DNA of 64,000 bases from Pseudomonas rustica (lineage in GTDB: Bacteria; Pseudomonadota; Gammaproteobacteria; Pseudomonadales; Pseudomonadaceae): assembly GCF_018336155.1 (NCBI RefSeq), contig NZ_JAGYHF010000011.1, positions 1 to 64,000 of the forward strand, given 5' to 3'. Position numbers and translations under genes: made by a program. Below the pieces are notes generated by a model, which saw only the letters and a program-made list of their open reading frames with translations, had not been told where the DNA came from and ran no database searches. Shown here piece after piece: positions 1 through 8,286 of this stretch; the stretch's first letter is position 1; each line of letters starts with the position of its first letter.

Positions 1-122
1 CACCGAAAGCGCTTTTAACAAGACAATGGACAGCCGCCACCCAGCGCGCCGCAACCTGACAGGACGAAGTGAGCCAGCAGCGAGGGAATTAACAGGTGAG
101 TGTCTTTCTGGCAGGCATTAAA
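1..122 (+). other. Window edge, possible 3' end of an unseen gene
   Basis: Two forward frames are open from the window edge: one runs to a TAA at 119-121, the other to a TGA at 57-59. The first ends directly before the hairpin at 123-143, as the tail of a gene would. Its translation is short, basic and matches nothing I recognise. It could equally be noncoding. Confidence 0.2.
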
Positions 123-143
123 AAGCCGGCTTGTGGCCGGCTT
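123..143. terminator. Probable bidirectional hairpin terminator
   Basis: The stem AAGCCGGC / GCCGGCTT has 8 bp and a 5-nt loop. It is preceded by a run of A on the + strand, which becomes a T run when read from the minus strand. It may stop transcripts leaving the repressor gene at 390-1133, or those entering from the left edge. Confidence 0.55.
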
Positions 144-389
144 CTCGGGGACTGGCTTGGTTCATTTTTGGTAAACCGCGCCAGCCTTCAAAACGTACAC
201 CCGGATCTTGCGTCCGGCTGTGGGACTTGGTCAGAGGTTGGTCTGCCGCGTCGGGCGCTATCAGAACCGCAGGACGGGTCGATGCGCAAATGTGGGGCGA
301 AGGATACTGATTTTTACCGCATATTCCCAGCCCGAAGTGCGGATTAGAGCTGTCAAAGCATCAGAAATAGCGTTGTGCACTGACGATCA
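144..389. other. Intergenic stretch with nothing recognised
   Basis: Short open frames exist here on the + strand, but they have no ribosome-binding site and no recognisable protein. The stretch may be the untranslated tail of the repressor transcript, which ends at 390. Confidence 0.3.
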
Positions 390-1133
390 TTAGAGAAACG
401 GCACCACCGGCCGACGCTTGCTCAGTGTCGACCACCAGAACACCCAGCCCAGAATATGAATCCGCTGCTCGTCAAGTTGCGCTGCACGGAAGATCTCGTC
501 CGGGTACTCGGCACTGTTGTGGCTACGCAGGCGCAAGCCATTGCCCGGCATGCGATGCAGATACTTGATGCGCAACATCCCGTCGTGTTCGATCGCATAG
601 ATCTCGCCATCGACGACCTGAGTCAGTCCTCGATCAATGGCAACGATGGATCCGTCTTCGATTCGCTCGGCCATGCTGTTGCCGATCATGCGTGCACAGA
701 TAGCGTCAGAGTGTTTTATTTCAAGTTGATCCAGCTGTGCGCGAAGCAGGCGGATGGATTGATCCGTATCTTCGATGACGTGTGTTTTGCCGGTATCGGT
801 GAGCGGTTTCTCATTGAAAAACACCAGGTCGATGTCGTTGGGATCAATGACCGTATAGACGCCGCGCACAGATTGGGCGTCGAAGGTGTCGCCATTGCTG
901 GCAGGGGCATGGAGACGCGGCGACTCCTTGTGGCCTTCGCCAGTCTTCAGCCATTCGCTGTTCACGGACAGCAGGCGTGAGACCTCTTCCATGCGATACG
1001 CCGGGACGCCCCGGGTGTACCAGTTGTGGACATTTTGGGCTTCCGTGCCCCAGAACTTTGCGAATCCCGTGGTGGAGATGTTCGCTGCTTCCAGGAGTGC
1101 CTTGAATCTTGGACCGCTCGTGTTCTTTCTCAT
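390..1133 (-). CDS. Phage-type repressor, helix-turn-helix plus S24 (LexA-like) peptidase
   Basis: A 247-residue transcriptional repressor of the C1/PrtR type. The N-terminal part (about residues 5-65) looks like an XRE helix-turn-helix that binds operator DNA. The C-terminal part (about 145-230) is an S24 peptidase with the Ser in GNSM and a Lys in LRIKY, the Ser-Lys pair used for RecA-stimulated self-cleavage. ATG at 1133 is preferred over a GTG two codons upstream. No phage structural, lysis or recombinase genes lie nearby, so it is an orphan here. In Pseudomonas such proteins often control pyocin or prophage genes; its target is not visible in this window. Confidence 0.85.
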   Translation of the reverse strand: MRKNTSGPRFKALLEAANISTTGFAKFWGTEAQNVHNWYTRGVPAYRMEEVSRLLSVNSEWLKTGEGHKESPRLHAPASNGDTFDAQSVRGVYTVIDPNDIDLVFFNEKPLTDTGKTHVIEDTDQSIRLLRAQLDQLEIKHSDAICARMIGNSMAERIEDGSIVAIDRGLTQVVDGEIYAIEHDGMLRIKYLHRMPGNGLRLRSHNSAEYPDEIFRAAQLDEQRIHILGWVFWWSTLSKRRPVVPFL

Positions 1134-1233
1134 AAACACGGAGTCTACGGCCGTGCCAGAGCGGTTTGAATAAACCGAGCGTTCAAAAGCAGGCTGAGTT
1201 TTACGACGGGATGTAAGACGTTCTTGTGGGAAA

Positions 1234-1281
1234 TTAAACAGGTCACAACAATATCAAGAGAGCGATAAACAGCCTGTTTAA
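1234..1281. promoter_or_regulatory. Inverted repeat upstream of the repressor, possible operator pair
   Basis: The arms TTAAACAGG (1234-1242) and CCTGTTTAA (1273-1281) are perfect 9-bp inverted copies separated by 30 bp. They lie in the gap upstream of the repressor, which makes an autoregulatory operator plausible. No clear -35/-10 pair was found, so this is inference from position and symmetry only. Confidence 0.3.
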
Positions 1282-1302
1282 GCGGCTGGCTCACGTCGAT
1301 AA

Positions 1303-1326
1303 AAAACCCCGGATATCCGGGGTTTT
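1303..1326. terminator. Terminator of ppa
   Basis: A perfect palindrome: AAAACCCCGG, a 4-nt loop, CCGGGGTTTT. It lies about 29 bases past the ppa stop codon. The A/T ends make it a bidirectional Rho-independent terminator. Confidence 0.85.
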
Positions 1327-1354
1327 CTTCAAGCATCACGCGAGCCGAAGCGTC

Positions 1355-1882
1355 TTAGCCCTTGTAGGCAGCAACCGACTTGGTGATTGCTTCGCGGGCG
1401 GCGTCTGCACCGGCCCAGCCTTCGATCTTGACCCATTTGCCTTTTTCGAGATCTTTGTAGTTCGCGAAGAAGTGCTCGATCTGCTGGATCAGCAGAGGCG
1501 GCAGGTCGGTGTATTCCTTAACGTCCACGTACAGCTGGGACAGCTTGTCGTGTGGCACTGCGATGACTTTGGCATCGCCGCCGCCGTCGTCGGTCATGTT
1601 CAGGATGCCAACCGGACGTGCACGGATAACCGAGCCTGGCGCAACCGGGTAAGGGGTTACAACCAGCACGTCGAGGGGATCACCGTCGTCAGCCAGGGTG
1701 TTCGGGATGTAACCGTAGTTGGCCGGGTAGAACATTGGGGTGGCCATGAAACGGTCAACGAACAGGCAATCGCTGTCTTTGTCGATTTCGTACTTGATCG
1801 GCGCGTGGTTGGCCGGAATCTCGATCGCGACGTAGATGTCGTTCGGCAGGTCTTTGCCAGCCGGAATCTTGCTGTAGCTCAT
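1355..1882 (-). CDS. ppa: Inorganic pyrophosphatase
   Basis: Soluble family I pyrophosphatase of 175 residues, the normal length for the bacterial hexameric enzyme. It hydrolyses cytoplasmic pyrophosphate to phosphate and so pulls biosynthetic reactions forward. The family signature DGDPLDVLV, with its metal-binding aspartates, is at about residues 65-73, and the YGYIPNT and KWVKIEGW segments are intact. The start is placed at MSYSKIPAG; an in-frame upstream extension of 24 residues does not resemble the family. The gene stands alone with its own terminator, consistent with constitutive housekeeping expression. Confidence 0.97.
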   Translation of the reverse strand: MSYSKIPAGKDLPNDIYVAIEIPANHAPIKYEIDKDSDCLFVDRFMATPMFYPANYGYIPNTLADDGDPLDVLVVTPYPVAPGSVIRARPVGILNMTDDGGGDAKVIAVPHDKLSQLYVDVKEYTDLPPLLIQQIEHFFANYKDLEKGKWVKIEGWAGADAAREAITKSVAAYKG

Positions 1883-2003
1883 TGGGCGTTGCCCCCGTAG
1901 TTGACCAAAAACACTTGGCCGGATTGACCAAAAAGTGGCGGCGATTATAGGCATATTCTGCCGTCGACGCCATTCACCGAAAGTCCTGAAGGTCGTGCAG
2001 ACC

Positions 2004-2816
2004 TTAGTCGTGAGCCTGATAGACCGGGTCGCTCGCCTGAAGTTGCCGCAACCTGCTCAATGGATCCTGACGATAGAAGAGTCGCAACTGCTCATAGACC
2101 TGTGGATAAGTCTCATGGAGCAGATCGGGTGCGCTGAAGAAGTACTCACTGGTGACGGCAAAGAACTCTGCCGGATTCTCAGCCGCGTAAGGATCGATCG
2201 CGGTCTCGGCGTCGGGATTACGCTCAAGCTGACCATCAAGATCATCGTAAGCGGCCTGCATCACCTCGGCCCAGTCGCTGACGCGCATGTCCGCGTGCAG
2301 CGGTGGCAGGCCATTGGCATCGCCATTGAGCATGTCGAGTTTGTGCGCCAGCTCGTGGATCACCAAGTTGTAACCTTCCCAGCCACCACTGGCCATCACC
2401 CCAGGCCAGGCGAGAATAATCGGCCCCTGCTGCCAGGCTTCGCCGCTGTGTTCGCCATCCCATTCGTGCTCGACGCCGCTGGCATCGCGGTGTCGTTGCG
2501 GGCTGACAAAGTCATCGGGATAAAGGACGATTTCGTGGAAGCCCTGATACCAGTTCAGATCGCCAAGATTGAGCAGCGGCAATTGCGCCTGCACGGCGAG
2601 CAGCAGGCGTTGTTCCTGATGCAGTTCGACGCCGGGCAGGGCGGTCAGGTGTTTTTCTTCGAGGAACAGGACGCAGGCTTCGCGCAGCCACTGATCTTCG
2701 GCAGCAGTGATGCCGTCAAGAAAACTCAGGTGGTGGCGCACCCGTTGCCACATGTCGTCGGCAATCGGGTGCTTGGCGAGGATGCGTCGACGCCGCCAGG
2801 CGCTTAGCGACCACAT
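2004..2816 (-). CDS. mtfA: MtfA family zinc peptidase (Mlc titration factor A)
   Basis: A 270-residue cytosolic metallopeptidase-like protein. The zinc motif HELAH is at about residues 154-158. A downstream glutamate in PAEFFA (about 217) is the likely third ligand. In E. coli MtfA binds the repressor Mlc and has aminopeptidase activity. Many Pseudomonas lack an obvious Mlc/PtsG system, so the partner here is unknown. The gene starts 3 bases after the stop of the DedA gene at 2820-3470, so the two are almost certainly co-transcribed. Confidence 0.88.
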   Translation of the reverse strand: MWSLSAWRRRRILAKHPIADDMWQRVRHHLSFLDGITAAEDQWLREACVLFLEEKHLTALPGVELHQEQRLLLAVQAQLPLLNLGDLNWYQGFHEIVLYPDDFVSPQRHRDASGVEHEWDGEHSGEAWQQGPIILAWPGVMASGGWEGYNLVIHELAHKLDMLNGDANGLPPLHADMRVSDWAEVMQAAYDDLDGQLERNPDAETAIDPYAAENPAEFFAVTSEYFFSAPDLLHETYPQVYEQLRLFYRQDPLSRLRQLQASDPVYQAHD

Positions 2817-2819
2817 CGC

Positions 2820-3470
2820 TTAGTGCGATTGGGCTTTAGTGCCGCCAAAACGGCTGCGCACCACGCCGATGATCATCGGAATGAGAGACAGCAAGATGAT
2901 CGCAACAACCAGCAACGACAGGTTCTTCTTGATGAACGGAACGTTGCCGAAGAAGTAGCCCAGCGTCACGAGGCCGCCCACCCAGAGGATCGTGCCCAGA
3001 ACACTGAAACCGAAGAAGCGCGGATACGGCATACGCGCAACGCCTGCCACGAACGGAGCGAAGGTACGGATGATCGGCAGAAAGCGCGCCAGTGTTACGG
3101 TTTTACCGCCGTGCTTGTCGTAGAAATCATGGGTCTTTTGCAGATAGTCACGACGGAAGATTTTCGAGTTCGGATTGCTGAACAGCTTCTCGCCGGCCGT
3201 TCGTCCGATCACGTAATTGGTACTGTCGCCGAGAATCGCCGCGAGCATCAGCAAACCGCCCAGCAGTACTGGATCCATGCCGCCGCCGGCCGCTACAGCG
3301 CCGGCGATGAATAGCAGTGAATCACCCGGCAGGAATGGCATCACCACCAGACCGGTTTCGCAGAAAATCACCAAAAACAGGATGGCGTAGATCCACGGCC
3401 CGTAGTTGTTAACCAGCAAATCGAGATAAACGTCGAGATGCAGGATCAGGTCGAGCGGGTTGAAATCCAT
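2820..3470 (-). CDS. DedA family inner-membrane protein
   Basis: A 216-residue polytopic membrane protein of the DedA/VTT superfamily. These proteins are implicated in moving undecaprenyl phosphate or phospholipids across the membrane and in proton-force homeostasis. Visible family marks are FCETGLVVMPFLPGD near residue 36, with the acidic residue before the re-entrant loop, and RFLPIIRTFAPFVAGV around 120-135, with its conserved arginines. Several hydrophobic segments follow to the C terminus. It precedes mtfA on the same strand. A second DedA domain is fused to a PAP2 phosphatase at 19808-21139. Confidence 0.9.
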   Translation of the reverse strand: MDFNPLDLILHLDVYLDLLVNNYGPWIYAILFLVIFCETGLVVMPFLPGDSLLFIAGAVAAGGGMDPVLLGGLLMLAAILGDSTNYVIGRTAGEKLFSNPNSKIFRRDYLQKTHDFYDKHGGKTVTLARFLPIIRTFAPFVAGVARMPYPRFFGFSVLGTILWVGGLVTLGYFFGNVPFIKKNLSLLVVAIILLSLIPMIIGVVRSRFGGTKAQSH

Positions 3471-3650
3471 GGAGGCACCTGTATGGCGGCCCGACTCGGC
3501 AGGCCTGTGCGGATAACTTCGAGTAAGCCTACAGCGAGGTGTAGTTTTTCTTACAAGCTGGGAAGCTCGAGATTATACGGCCTGAAACATCAAAAGCGCG
3601 TTGGTTTTGTAGCGAGGGATGTCGGTGTGTGAGTAATTGTCAGGGAGTTG

Positions 3651-3692
3651 ATCGCAGCCCCGTAGGAGCTGCCGAAGGCTGCGATCTTTTGA
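3651..3692. repeat. Single REP palindrome
   Basis: One copy of the Pseudomonas REP core GTAGGAGCTGCCGAAGGCTG, flanked by GATCGCAGC and GCGATCTTTT so that it can fold on itself. It sits between the ends of unrelated transcription units, beside the stop of the acetyltransferase gene. Confidence 0.85.
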
Positions 3693-3694
3693 CT

Positions 3695-4156
3695 TCAGAG
3701 CTCGTCGCTGATCGGCAACACGTAGTTCTTGAACTCGGTGTCTTCCTTGAACCCAATCGATTCGTAGGTTTTTTGCGCCACTTCGTTGTTGCTGCTGGTC
3801 GAGACGCGCATGCGTACAGCCTGGGTTTCCTTGGCCATCTTCTTCGCAGTGCGGATCAGATTGTCGGCGACCAGTTGTCGGCGCGCGTCTTCGGCGACAT
3901 AGATGTCATTGAGGATCCACACACGCTTGAGTGACAGCGATGAAAAGCTCGGATAGAGCTGACAGAAACCCATGAGCTTCTTGTCGTCATCATCGGCCAG
4001 CGCCAGATAAATCACCGATTCCTTGCGGCGCAGGCGTTTTTCGAGGAAGGCGCGGGACGAGTCGGGATAAGGCAGGGAGCCATAAAACTCGCGGTATTTG
4101 ACGAACAACGGCGTGAGCAAATCGAGGTGTTCAAGGGTCGCTTGGATAATCCGCAT
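3695..4156 (-). CDS. GNAT family N-acetyltransferase
   Basis: A 153-residue protein with a GNAT fold, which transfers an acetyl group from acetyl-CoA to an amine. The core is recognisable: an N-terminal IRQA-type strand and helix, a central LNDIYVAEDARRQLVADNLI segment that fits the acetyl-CoA pyrophosphate loop, though the usual R-x-x-G-x-G/A is degenerate, and a C-terminal AQKTYESIGFK turn. The substrate cannot be told from sequence. In gene order it sits next to the ethanolamine genes, as in P. aeruginosa, but there is a 116-bp gap to eutC and no direct evidence of a shared role. Confidence 0.85.
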   Translation of the reverse strand: MRIIQATLEHLDLLTPLFVKYREFYGSLPYPDSSRAFLEKRLRRKESVIYLALADDDDKKLMGFCQLYPSFSSLSLKRVWILNDIYVAEDARRQLVADNLIRTAKKMAKETQAVRMRVSTSSNNEVAQKTYESIGFKEDTEFKNYVLPISDEL

Positions 4157-4272
4157 GTCAGGTCTCGTCCTTCAAGTGGCTGTCTTCACGTGTTGTGACG
4201 GCGACGGTAAACCCTGGCGGCCGTGCATCGATCCTGCCTCAAACAGGATCAGAAACGCAATGCAGAAACGGT

Positions 4273-5106
4273 TCAGTTTGGCGGCGGATCCAGTAGGAAG
4301 TTTCCTTTCATGTCCTGACCAGCATCCGACGCCAGCGTCTGAACTTGCGCTTCATCCTTCAGGTTGACCCCCGACAGCTGCCGCCGGCACGCCTCGCGCA
4401 TCAGGTACAGCAAGCGATGCGCCGCCATGCCGTAGCTCAAACCCTCCAGCCGGACATTGGAAATGCAGTTGCGATAGGCATCGGTCAGACCAACTTTTGG
4501 GTTGTAGGTGAAATACAGCCCCAAGCTGTCCGGCGAACTGAGCCCCGGGCGCTCACCAATCAGCATCACCACCATTTTCGCGCCGAGCAATTGCCCGATT
4601 TCATCGCCGATGGCGACGCGACCCTGTTCCACCAAGACCACCGGGGCGATTGACCAGCCATCGCCGCTCATTTGTTCTTCCAGCCGGGTGATAAACGGCA
4701 GCGTGTGGCGATGCACTGCCAGTGCCGACAAGCCATCTGCGACGACTATGACCAGATCGACCCCGCCGGGGTGCACGGCCAAGTAGTCGCGAAGACTTTG
4801 CGCCGAGTCATCGCTGAGTTTGCGTCCCAGATCCGGGCGTTGCAGGTAGCTGTTGCGATCCAGCGCCGCACTGTGAAGCAGCAAACTCTCACGCCCTCGT
4901 TCACTTAATTGCGCACTGAGCCCCGCGTGATCAAACGGCAAATGCACCGCATCCCGCGCCTGAGCGTGAGCAAACTGGAAATCCAGTTGTGCGCTGGTCG
5001 GCAGACTGGTGCCGGTGCGGCCAAGGGCAATCCGCGCCGGGGTCAGGCGGCGCAGTTGCAGCCAAGGGTTTTGCGGATCGACGGGCGGTTTATCCATGCG
5101 ACTCAT
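4273..5106 (-). CDS. eutC: Ethanolamine ammonia-lyase small subunit
   Basis: The light chain (277 residues) of the adenosylcobalamin-dependent enzyme that splits ethanolamine into acetaldehyde and ammonia. It binds the cobalamin base region together with EutB. Characteristic stretches include VDLVIVVADGLSALA (about 115-130), VVLVEQGRVAIGDEIG, MLIGERPGLSSPDSLGLY, and NCISNVRLEGLSYGMAA near the C terminus. Its start overlaps the eutB stop by 4 bases, implying translational coupling for 1:1 subunit supply. No carboxysome-like shell genes are present, so the reaction occurs in the open cytoplasm. Confidence 0.97.
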   Translation of the reverse strand: MSRMDKPPVDPQNPWLQLRRLTPARIALGRTGTSLPTSAQLDFQFAHAQARDAVHLPFDHAGLSAQLSERGRESLLLHSAALDRNSYLQRPDLGRKLSDDSAQSLRDYLAVHPGGVDLVIVVADGLSALAVHRHTLPFITRLEEQMSGDGWSIAPVVLVEQGRVAIGDEIGQLLGAKMVVMLIGERPGLSSPDSLGLYFTYNPKVGLTDAYRNCISNVRLEGLSYGMAAHRLLYLMREACRRQLSGVNLKDEAQVQTLASDAGQDMKGNFLLDPPPN

Positions 5107-6497
5107 CCCAGTTGCGCCAACGCCTGGCGGAAGGCCGGCGGCAGATTGTTACCGAAGCGAACCTTGCCGTCCGCCTGCGTGAAGATGCCCATGTTCGCCA
5201 ACCATTGTTCAAATTCCGGCGCCGGTTTCAGGCCCAGTGTCTGGCGAGCATAGAGCGCGTCATGAAACGAAGTGGTCTGGTAATTGAGCATGATGTCGTC
5301 GGAGCCGGGGATGCCCATGATGAAATTGATCCCCGCGACACCGAGCAGAGTCAGCAGGGTGTCCATGTCGTCCTGGTCGGCTTCGGCGTGGTTGGTGTAG
5401 CAGATGTCGCAACCCATCGGCACGCCGAGGAGCTTGCCGCAGAAGTGGTCTTCGAGGCCGGCGCGGATGATCTGTTTGCCGTTGTAGAGGTATTCCGGGC
5501 CGATAAATCCTACGACGGTGTTCACCAGAAACGGTTTGAAATGCCGTGCCACGGCATAGGCTCGGGTCTCGCAGGTCTGTTGATCGACACCGTGATGAGC
5601 GTTGGCCGACAGCGCGCTGCCCTGACCGGTTTCGAAATACATCAGGTTTTGCCCGAGGGTGCCGCGATTAAGGCTCAGGCCGGCGTCATAACCCTCCTGC
5701 AAGACATTCAGATTGATACCGAAACTGGCGTTGGCCGCTTCGGTGCCGGCAATCGACTGGAACACCAGGTCCAGCGGCACGCCCCGGTTGATCGCCTCGA
5801 TCGAGGTGGTGACGTGGGTGAGCACGCAGGCTTGAGTCGGAATGTCGTAGCGCTGGATGATCGCGTCGAGCATTTCCAGCATCGCGCAAATCGAGGCAAT
5901 GCTGTCGGTGGCCGGGTTGATGCCGATCATCGCATCGCCGTTGCCGTAGAGCAGGCCGTCGAGAATGCTCGCGGCGATGCCGGAGGGTTCGTCGGTCGGG
6001 TGGTTCGGTTGCAGACGCGTGGATAGGCGCCCGCGCAGGCCGAGAGTGCCGCGAAATTTCGTCACCACGCGGATCTTCTGCGCGACCAATACCAAATCCT
6101 GCACGCGCATGATTTTCGACACGGCGGCGACCATTTCCGGCGTCAGGCCGGGGGCGAGGTTGCGCAGGCTGGTTTCATCGGCGGCGTCACTGAGCAACCA
6201 GTCGCGGAAACCGCCGACGGTGAGGTGGCTGACCACGGCGAAGGCCTGTTTGTCTTGGGTGTCGATGATCAGTCGAGTGACTTCATCTGATTCGTAGGGG
6301 ATCAGCGCTTCTTGCAGGAAATGCGTGAGCGGGATGTCGGCCAGCGCCATTTGTGCCGCCACGCGTTCGCCATCATTGAGCGCGGCGACACCGGCGAGGA
6401 AATCCCCGGAGCGCGCCGGGCTGGCCTTGGCCATGACGTCCTTGAGGCTGTCGAAGCGATAGGTCTGGGCGCCGACGGAATGGGCGAATGCGGCCAC
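5103..6497 (-). CDS. eutB: Ethanolamine ammonia-lyase large subunit
   Basis: The catalytic heavy chain, 464 residues, close to the E. coli length. Together with EutC and coenzyme B12 it converts ethanolamine to acetaldehyde and ammonia in the cytoplasm. The barrel segments are intact, for example RGTLGLRGRLSTRLQPNHP (about 150-168), GNGDAMIGINPATDS, PMGCDICYTNHAEADQDD and GINFIMGIPGSDDIMLNYQ. A strong AGGAGG ribosome-binding site precedes the ATG. The gene follows eat across a REP pair and has no visible promoter of its own, so it probably depends on the sigma-54 promoter before eat. No EutA-type reactivase is in the window. Confidence 0.97.
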   Translation of the reverse strand: MAAFAHSVGAQTYRFDSLKDVMAKASPARSGDFLAGVAALNDGERVAAQMALADIPLTHFLQEALIPYESDEVTRLIIDTQDKQAFAVVSHLTVGGFRDWLLSDAADETSLRNLAPGLTPEMVAAVSKIMRVQDLVLVAQKIRVVTKFRGTLGLRGRLSTRLQPNHPTDEPSGIAASILDGLLYGNGDAMIGINPATDSIASICAMLEMLDAIIQRYDIPTQACVLTHVTTSIEAINRGVPLDLVFQSIAGTEAANASFGINLNVLQEGYDAGLSLNRGTLGQNLMYFETGQGSALSANAHHGVDQQTCETRAYAVARHFKPFLVNTVVGFIGPEYLYNGKQIIRAGLEDHFCGKLLGVPMGCDICYTNHAEADQDDMDTLLTLLGVAGINFIMGIPGSDDIMLNYQTTSFHDALYARQTLGLKPAPEFEQWLANMGIFTQADGKVRFGNNLPPAFRQALAQLG

Positions 6498-6521
6498 GAT
6501 ATCCTCCTGTAAACGATAATC

Positions 6522-6607
6522 CCCTGTAGGAGCTGCCGCAGGCTGCGATCTTTTGATCTGGCTTTTAAAAGATCAAAAGATCGCAGCCTGCGGCAGCTCC
6601 TACAGGG
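6522..6607. repeat. Inverted REP pair between eat and eutB
   Basis: Two head-to-head REP copies (core CTGTAGGAGCTGCCGCAGG) form an almost perfect palindrome of about 86 bp with a short central loop. It lies inside the inferred eat-eutB-eutC transcript, where such a stem could stabilise or partly terminate the message. Confidence 0.95.
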
Positions 6608-6653
6608 TTCCAGCACAGTGCCTGAATGGGCGCTGTGCACTTTTATATGTCAG

Positions 6654-8024
6654 CTAGATACCTTCGAGCATAGCGTCTGTCGGTGCATCGGCGCGTTGCT
6701 TGGCGGTCAACTGGAAATACAGATAGCCAGCGGCCATAAAGCCAAGGAACACACAGCCGATCAGCGTGTTGAACCACGCCATCGCCACCAGACACACCAC
6801 CGCCAGAAACAGTGCAATCGCCGGCACCACCGGATAACCCGGCGCGCGGAAGGTGCGTTCCAGGTTCGGCTCGGTTTTGCGCAGTTTGAACAGGCTGAGC
6901 ATGCTGATGATGTACATCACGATCGCGCCGAACACCGACATGGTGATCATCGCGGCGGTCAGGGTCATGCCTTGCAGGTTAACCAAACCATCGCTGTAGA
7001 TTGCCGCCATGCCGATCACGCCACCGGCCAGAATCGCCCGGTGCGGGGTCTGGAAGCGCGAGAGTTTGGCCAGCCCTTTAGGCAGATAACCGGCGCGGGC
7101 GAGGGCGAAAAACTGCCGCGAGTAACCGAGGATGATCCCGTGGAAACTCGCCACCAGCCCGAACAGGCCGATCCACACCAGCATGTGCATCCACGTCGAG
7201 TTATTGCCGACCACCGCTTTCATCGCCTGCGGCAGCGGATCGTTGATGTTCGACAGCTGACGCCAGTCGCCAACGCCGCCAGCCATGACCATCACGCCGA
7301 TGGCCAGAAACACCAGGGTCAGAATGCCGCTGACGTAAGCCTTGGGAATCGTCCGTTTCGGGTCTTTGGCCTCTTCGGCGGCCATCGCCGCGCCTTCGAT
7401 GGCGAGGAAGAACCAGATCGCGAACGGTATCGCCGCGAAGATCCCGGGGATCGAGGCCATGGTGAATTCGTTGGAGCCCGACCAGCCATTCAATACAAAA
7501 TTACTGAAGCTGAAGCCCGGCGCCACCACGCCCATGAATACTAAAAGCTCGGCAACGGCCAGTACGGTGACCACCAGTTCGAAGGTCGCAGCAATGCTGA
7601 CGCCGAGTATATTCAGGGTCATGAACACGAAATACGCGCCGACCGCCGCGATCTTCGGATCAAGCTCTGGGTATTGCACATTTAGATAGGCGCCGATGGC
7701 CATGGCAATCGCCGGTGGCGCGAAGACAAACTCGATCAGCGTGGCGATGCCGGCGATCAATCCGCCTTTCTCGCCGAACGCCCGACGGCTGTAGGCAAAC
7801 GGCCCGCCGGCGTGTGGGATAGCGGTGGTCAATTCGGTGAAGCTGAAGATGAAGCAGGTGTACATGGTCGCGACCATCAACGCCGTGACCAGAAAACCCA
7901 GGGTGCCGGCGGTGCCCCAGCCGTAACTCCAGCCGAAGTACTCGCCGGAAATCACCAGGCCGACGGCAATGCCCCAGAGGTGCAGGGTGCCGAGTGTGGG
8001 TTTGAGCTGTGTGGTTGAAGTCAT
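6654..8024 (-). CDS. eat: Ethanolamine permease
   Basis: A 456-residue amino acid/polyamine (APC) superfamily transporter with about 12 hydrophobic segments. It imports ethanolamine for EutBC. The N-terminal LHLWGIAVGLVISGEYFGWS segment is the APC unwound-helix motif as found in the Eat branch, and IPHAGGPFAYSRRAFGEKGG follows at about residues 69-88. It lies upstream of eutB and eutC on the same strand. A sigma-54 promoter (8140-8154) sits about 115 bases before the start. The substrate assignment rests on this context. Confidence 0.95.
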   Translation of the reverse strand: MTSTTQLKPTLGTLHLWGIAVGLVISGEYFGWSYGWGTAGTLGFLVTALMVATMYTCFIFSFTELTTAIPHAGGPFAYSRRAFGEKGGLIAGIATLIEFVFAPPAIAMAIGAYLNVQYPELDPKIAAVGAYFVFMTLNILGVSIAATFELVVTVLAVAELLVFMGVVAPGFSFSNFVLNGWSGSNEFTMASIPGIFAAIPFAIWFFLAIEGAAMAAEEAKDPKRTIPKAYVSGILTLVFLAIGVMVMAGGVGDWRQLSNINDPLPQAMKAVVGNNSTWMHMLVWIGLFGLVASFHGIILGYSRQFFALARAGYLPKGLAKLSRFQTPHRAILAGGVIGMAAIYSDGLVNLQGMTLTAAMITMSVFGAIVMYIISMLSLFKLRKTEPNLERTFRAPGYPVVPAIALFLAVVCLVAMAWFNTLIGCVFLGFMAAGYLYFQLTAKQRADAPTDAMLEGI

Positions 8025-8139
8025 AAGTCCTCGCTGTCTTTTTATTGTTCGATTTTTTGGACTTTCGGGTGATGCGGTTGGGGTGGATGGGGCTGTTCAC
8101 GCAGCGGCAGTTTTTCTGCAAATCCTGAATGACGGGTAC

Positions 8140-8154
8140 GCAAGGGCCGTGCCA
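8140..8154 (-). promoter_or_regulatory. Sigma-54 promoter of eat-eutB-eutC
   Basis: Read on the minus strand the sequence is TGGCACGGCCCTTGC, an exact match to the -24/-12 consensus TGGCACG-N4-TTGC. The GG and GC elements have the required spacing. It points at eat and predicts a leader of roughly 100 bases. The divergent activator at 10188-12101 is the obvious partner. Confidence 0.85.
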
Positions 8155-8189
8155 GAGCGGCCAGGCATGTTGTGGGTGGTGTTATTAAG

Positions 8190-8266
8190 GACGCCTTCGC
8201 TGGCAAGCCATGCTCCTACAGATCCTGCGTAACCCTGTAGGAGCAAAGCTTGCTCGCGAACGCCGT
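8190..8266. repeat. Imperfect inverted repeat, GCTTGCTC-type
   Basis: Arms related to CTTCGCTGGCAAGCCATGC and GCAAAGCTTGCTCGCGAACG surround CTCCTACAG / CTGTAGGAG. This is a second class of Pseudomonas intergenic palindrome, distinct from the REP core. It lies between exaC and the eat promoter and is a candidate terminator for exaC. Confidence 0.75.
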
Positions 8267-8286
8267 TAAACGATCAAAAGTCGGGC

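Noticed and set aside
208..393. A 61-codon open frame near the left edge
   Set aside because: No ribosome-binding site, Arg/Cys-rich composition typical of chance frames in GC-rich DNA.
390..1133. Prophage remnant at the left edge
   Set aside because: Only the repressor is present; no integrase, structural, lysis or attachment-site sequence was found nearby.
4229..4250. GATCCTG/CAGGATC hairpin downstream of eutC
   Set aside because: Only 7 bp and no T run in either direction; not counted as a terminator.
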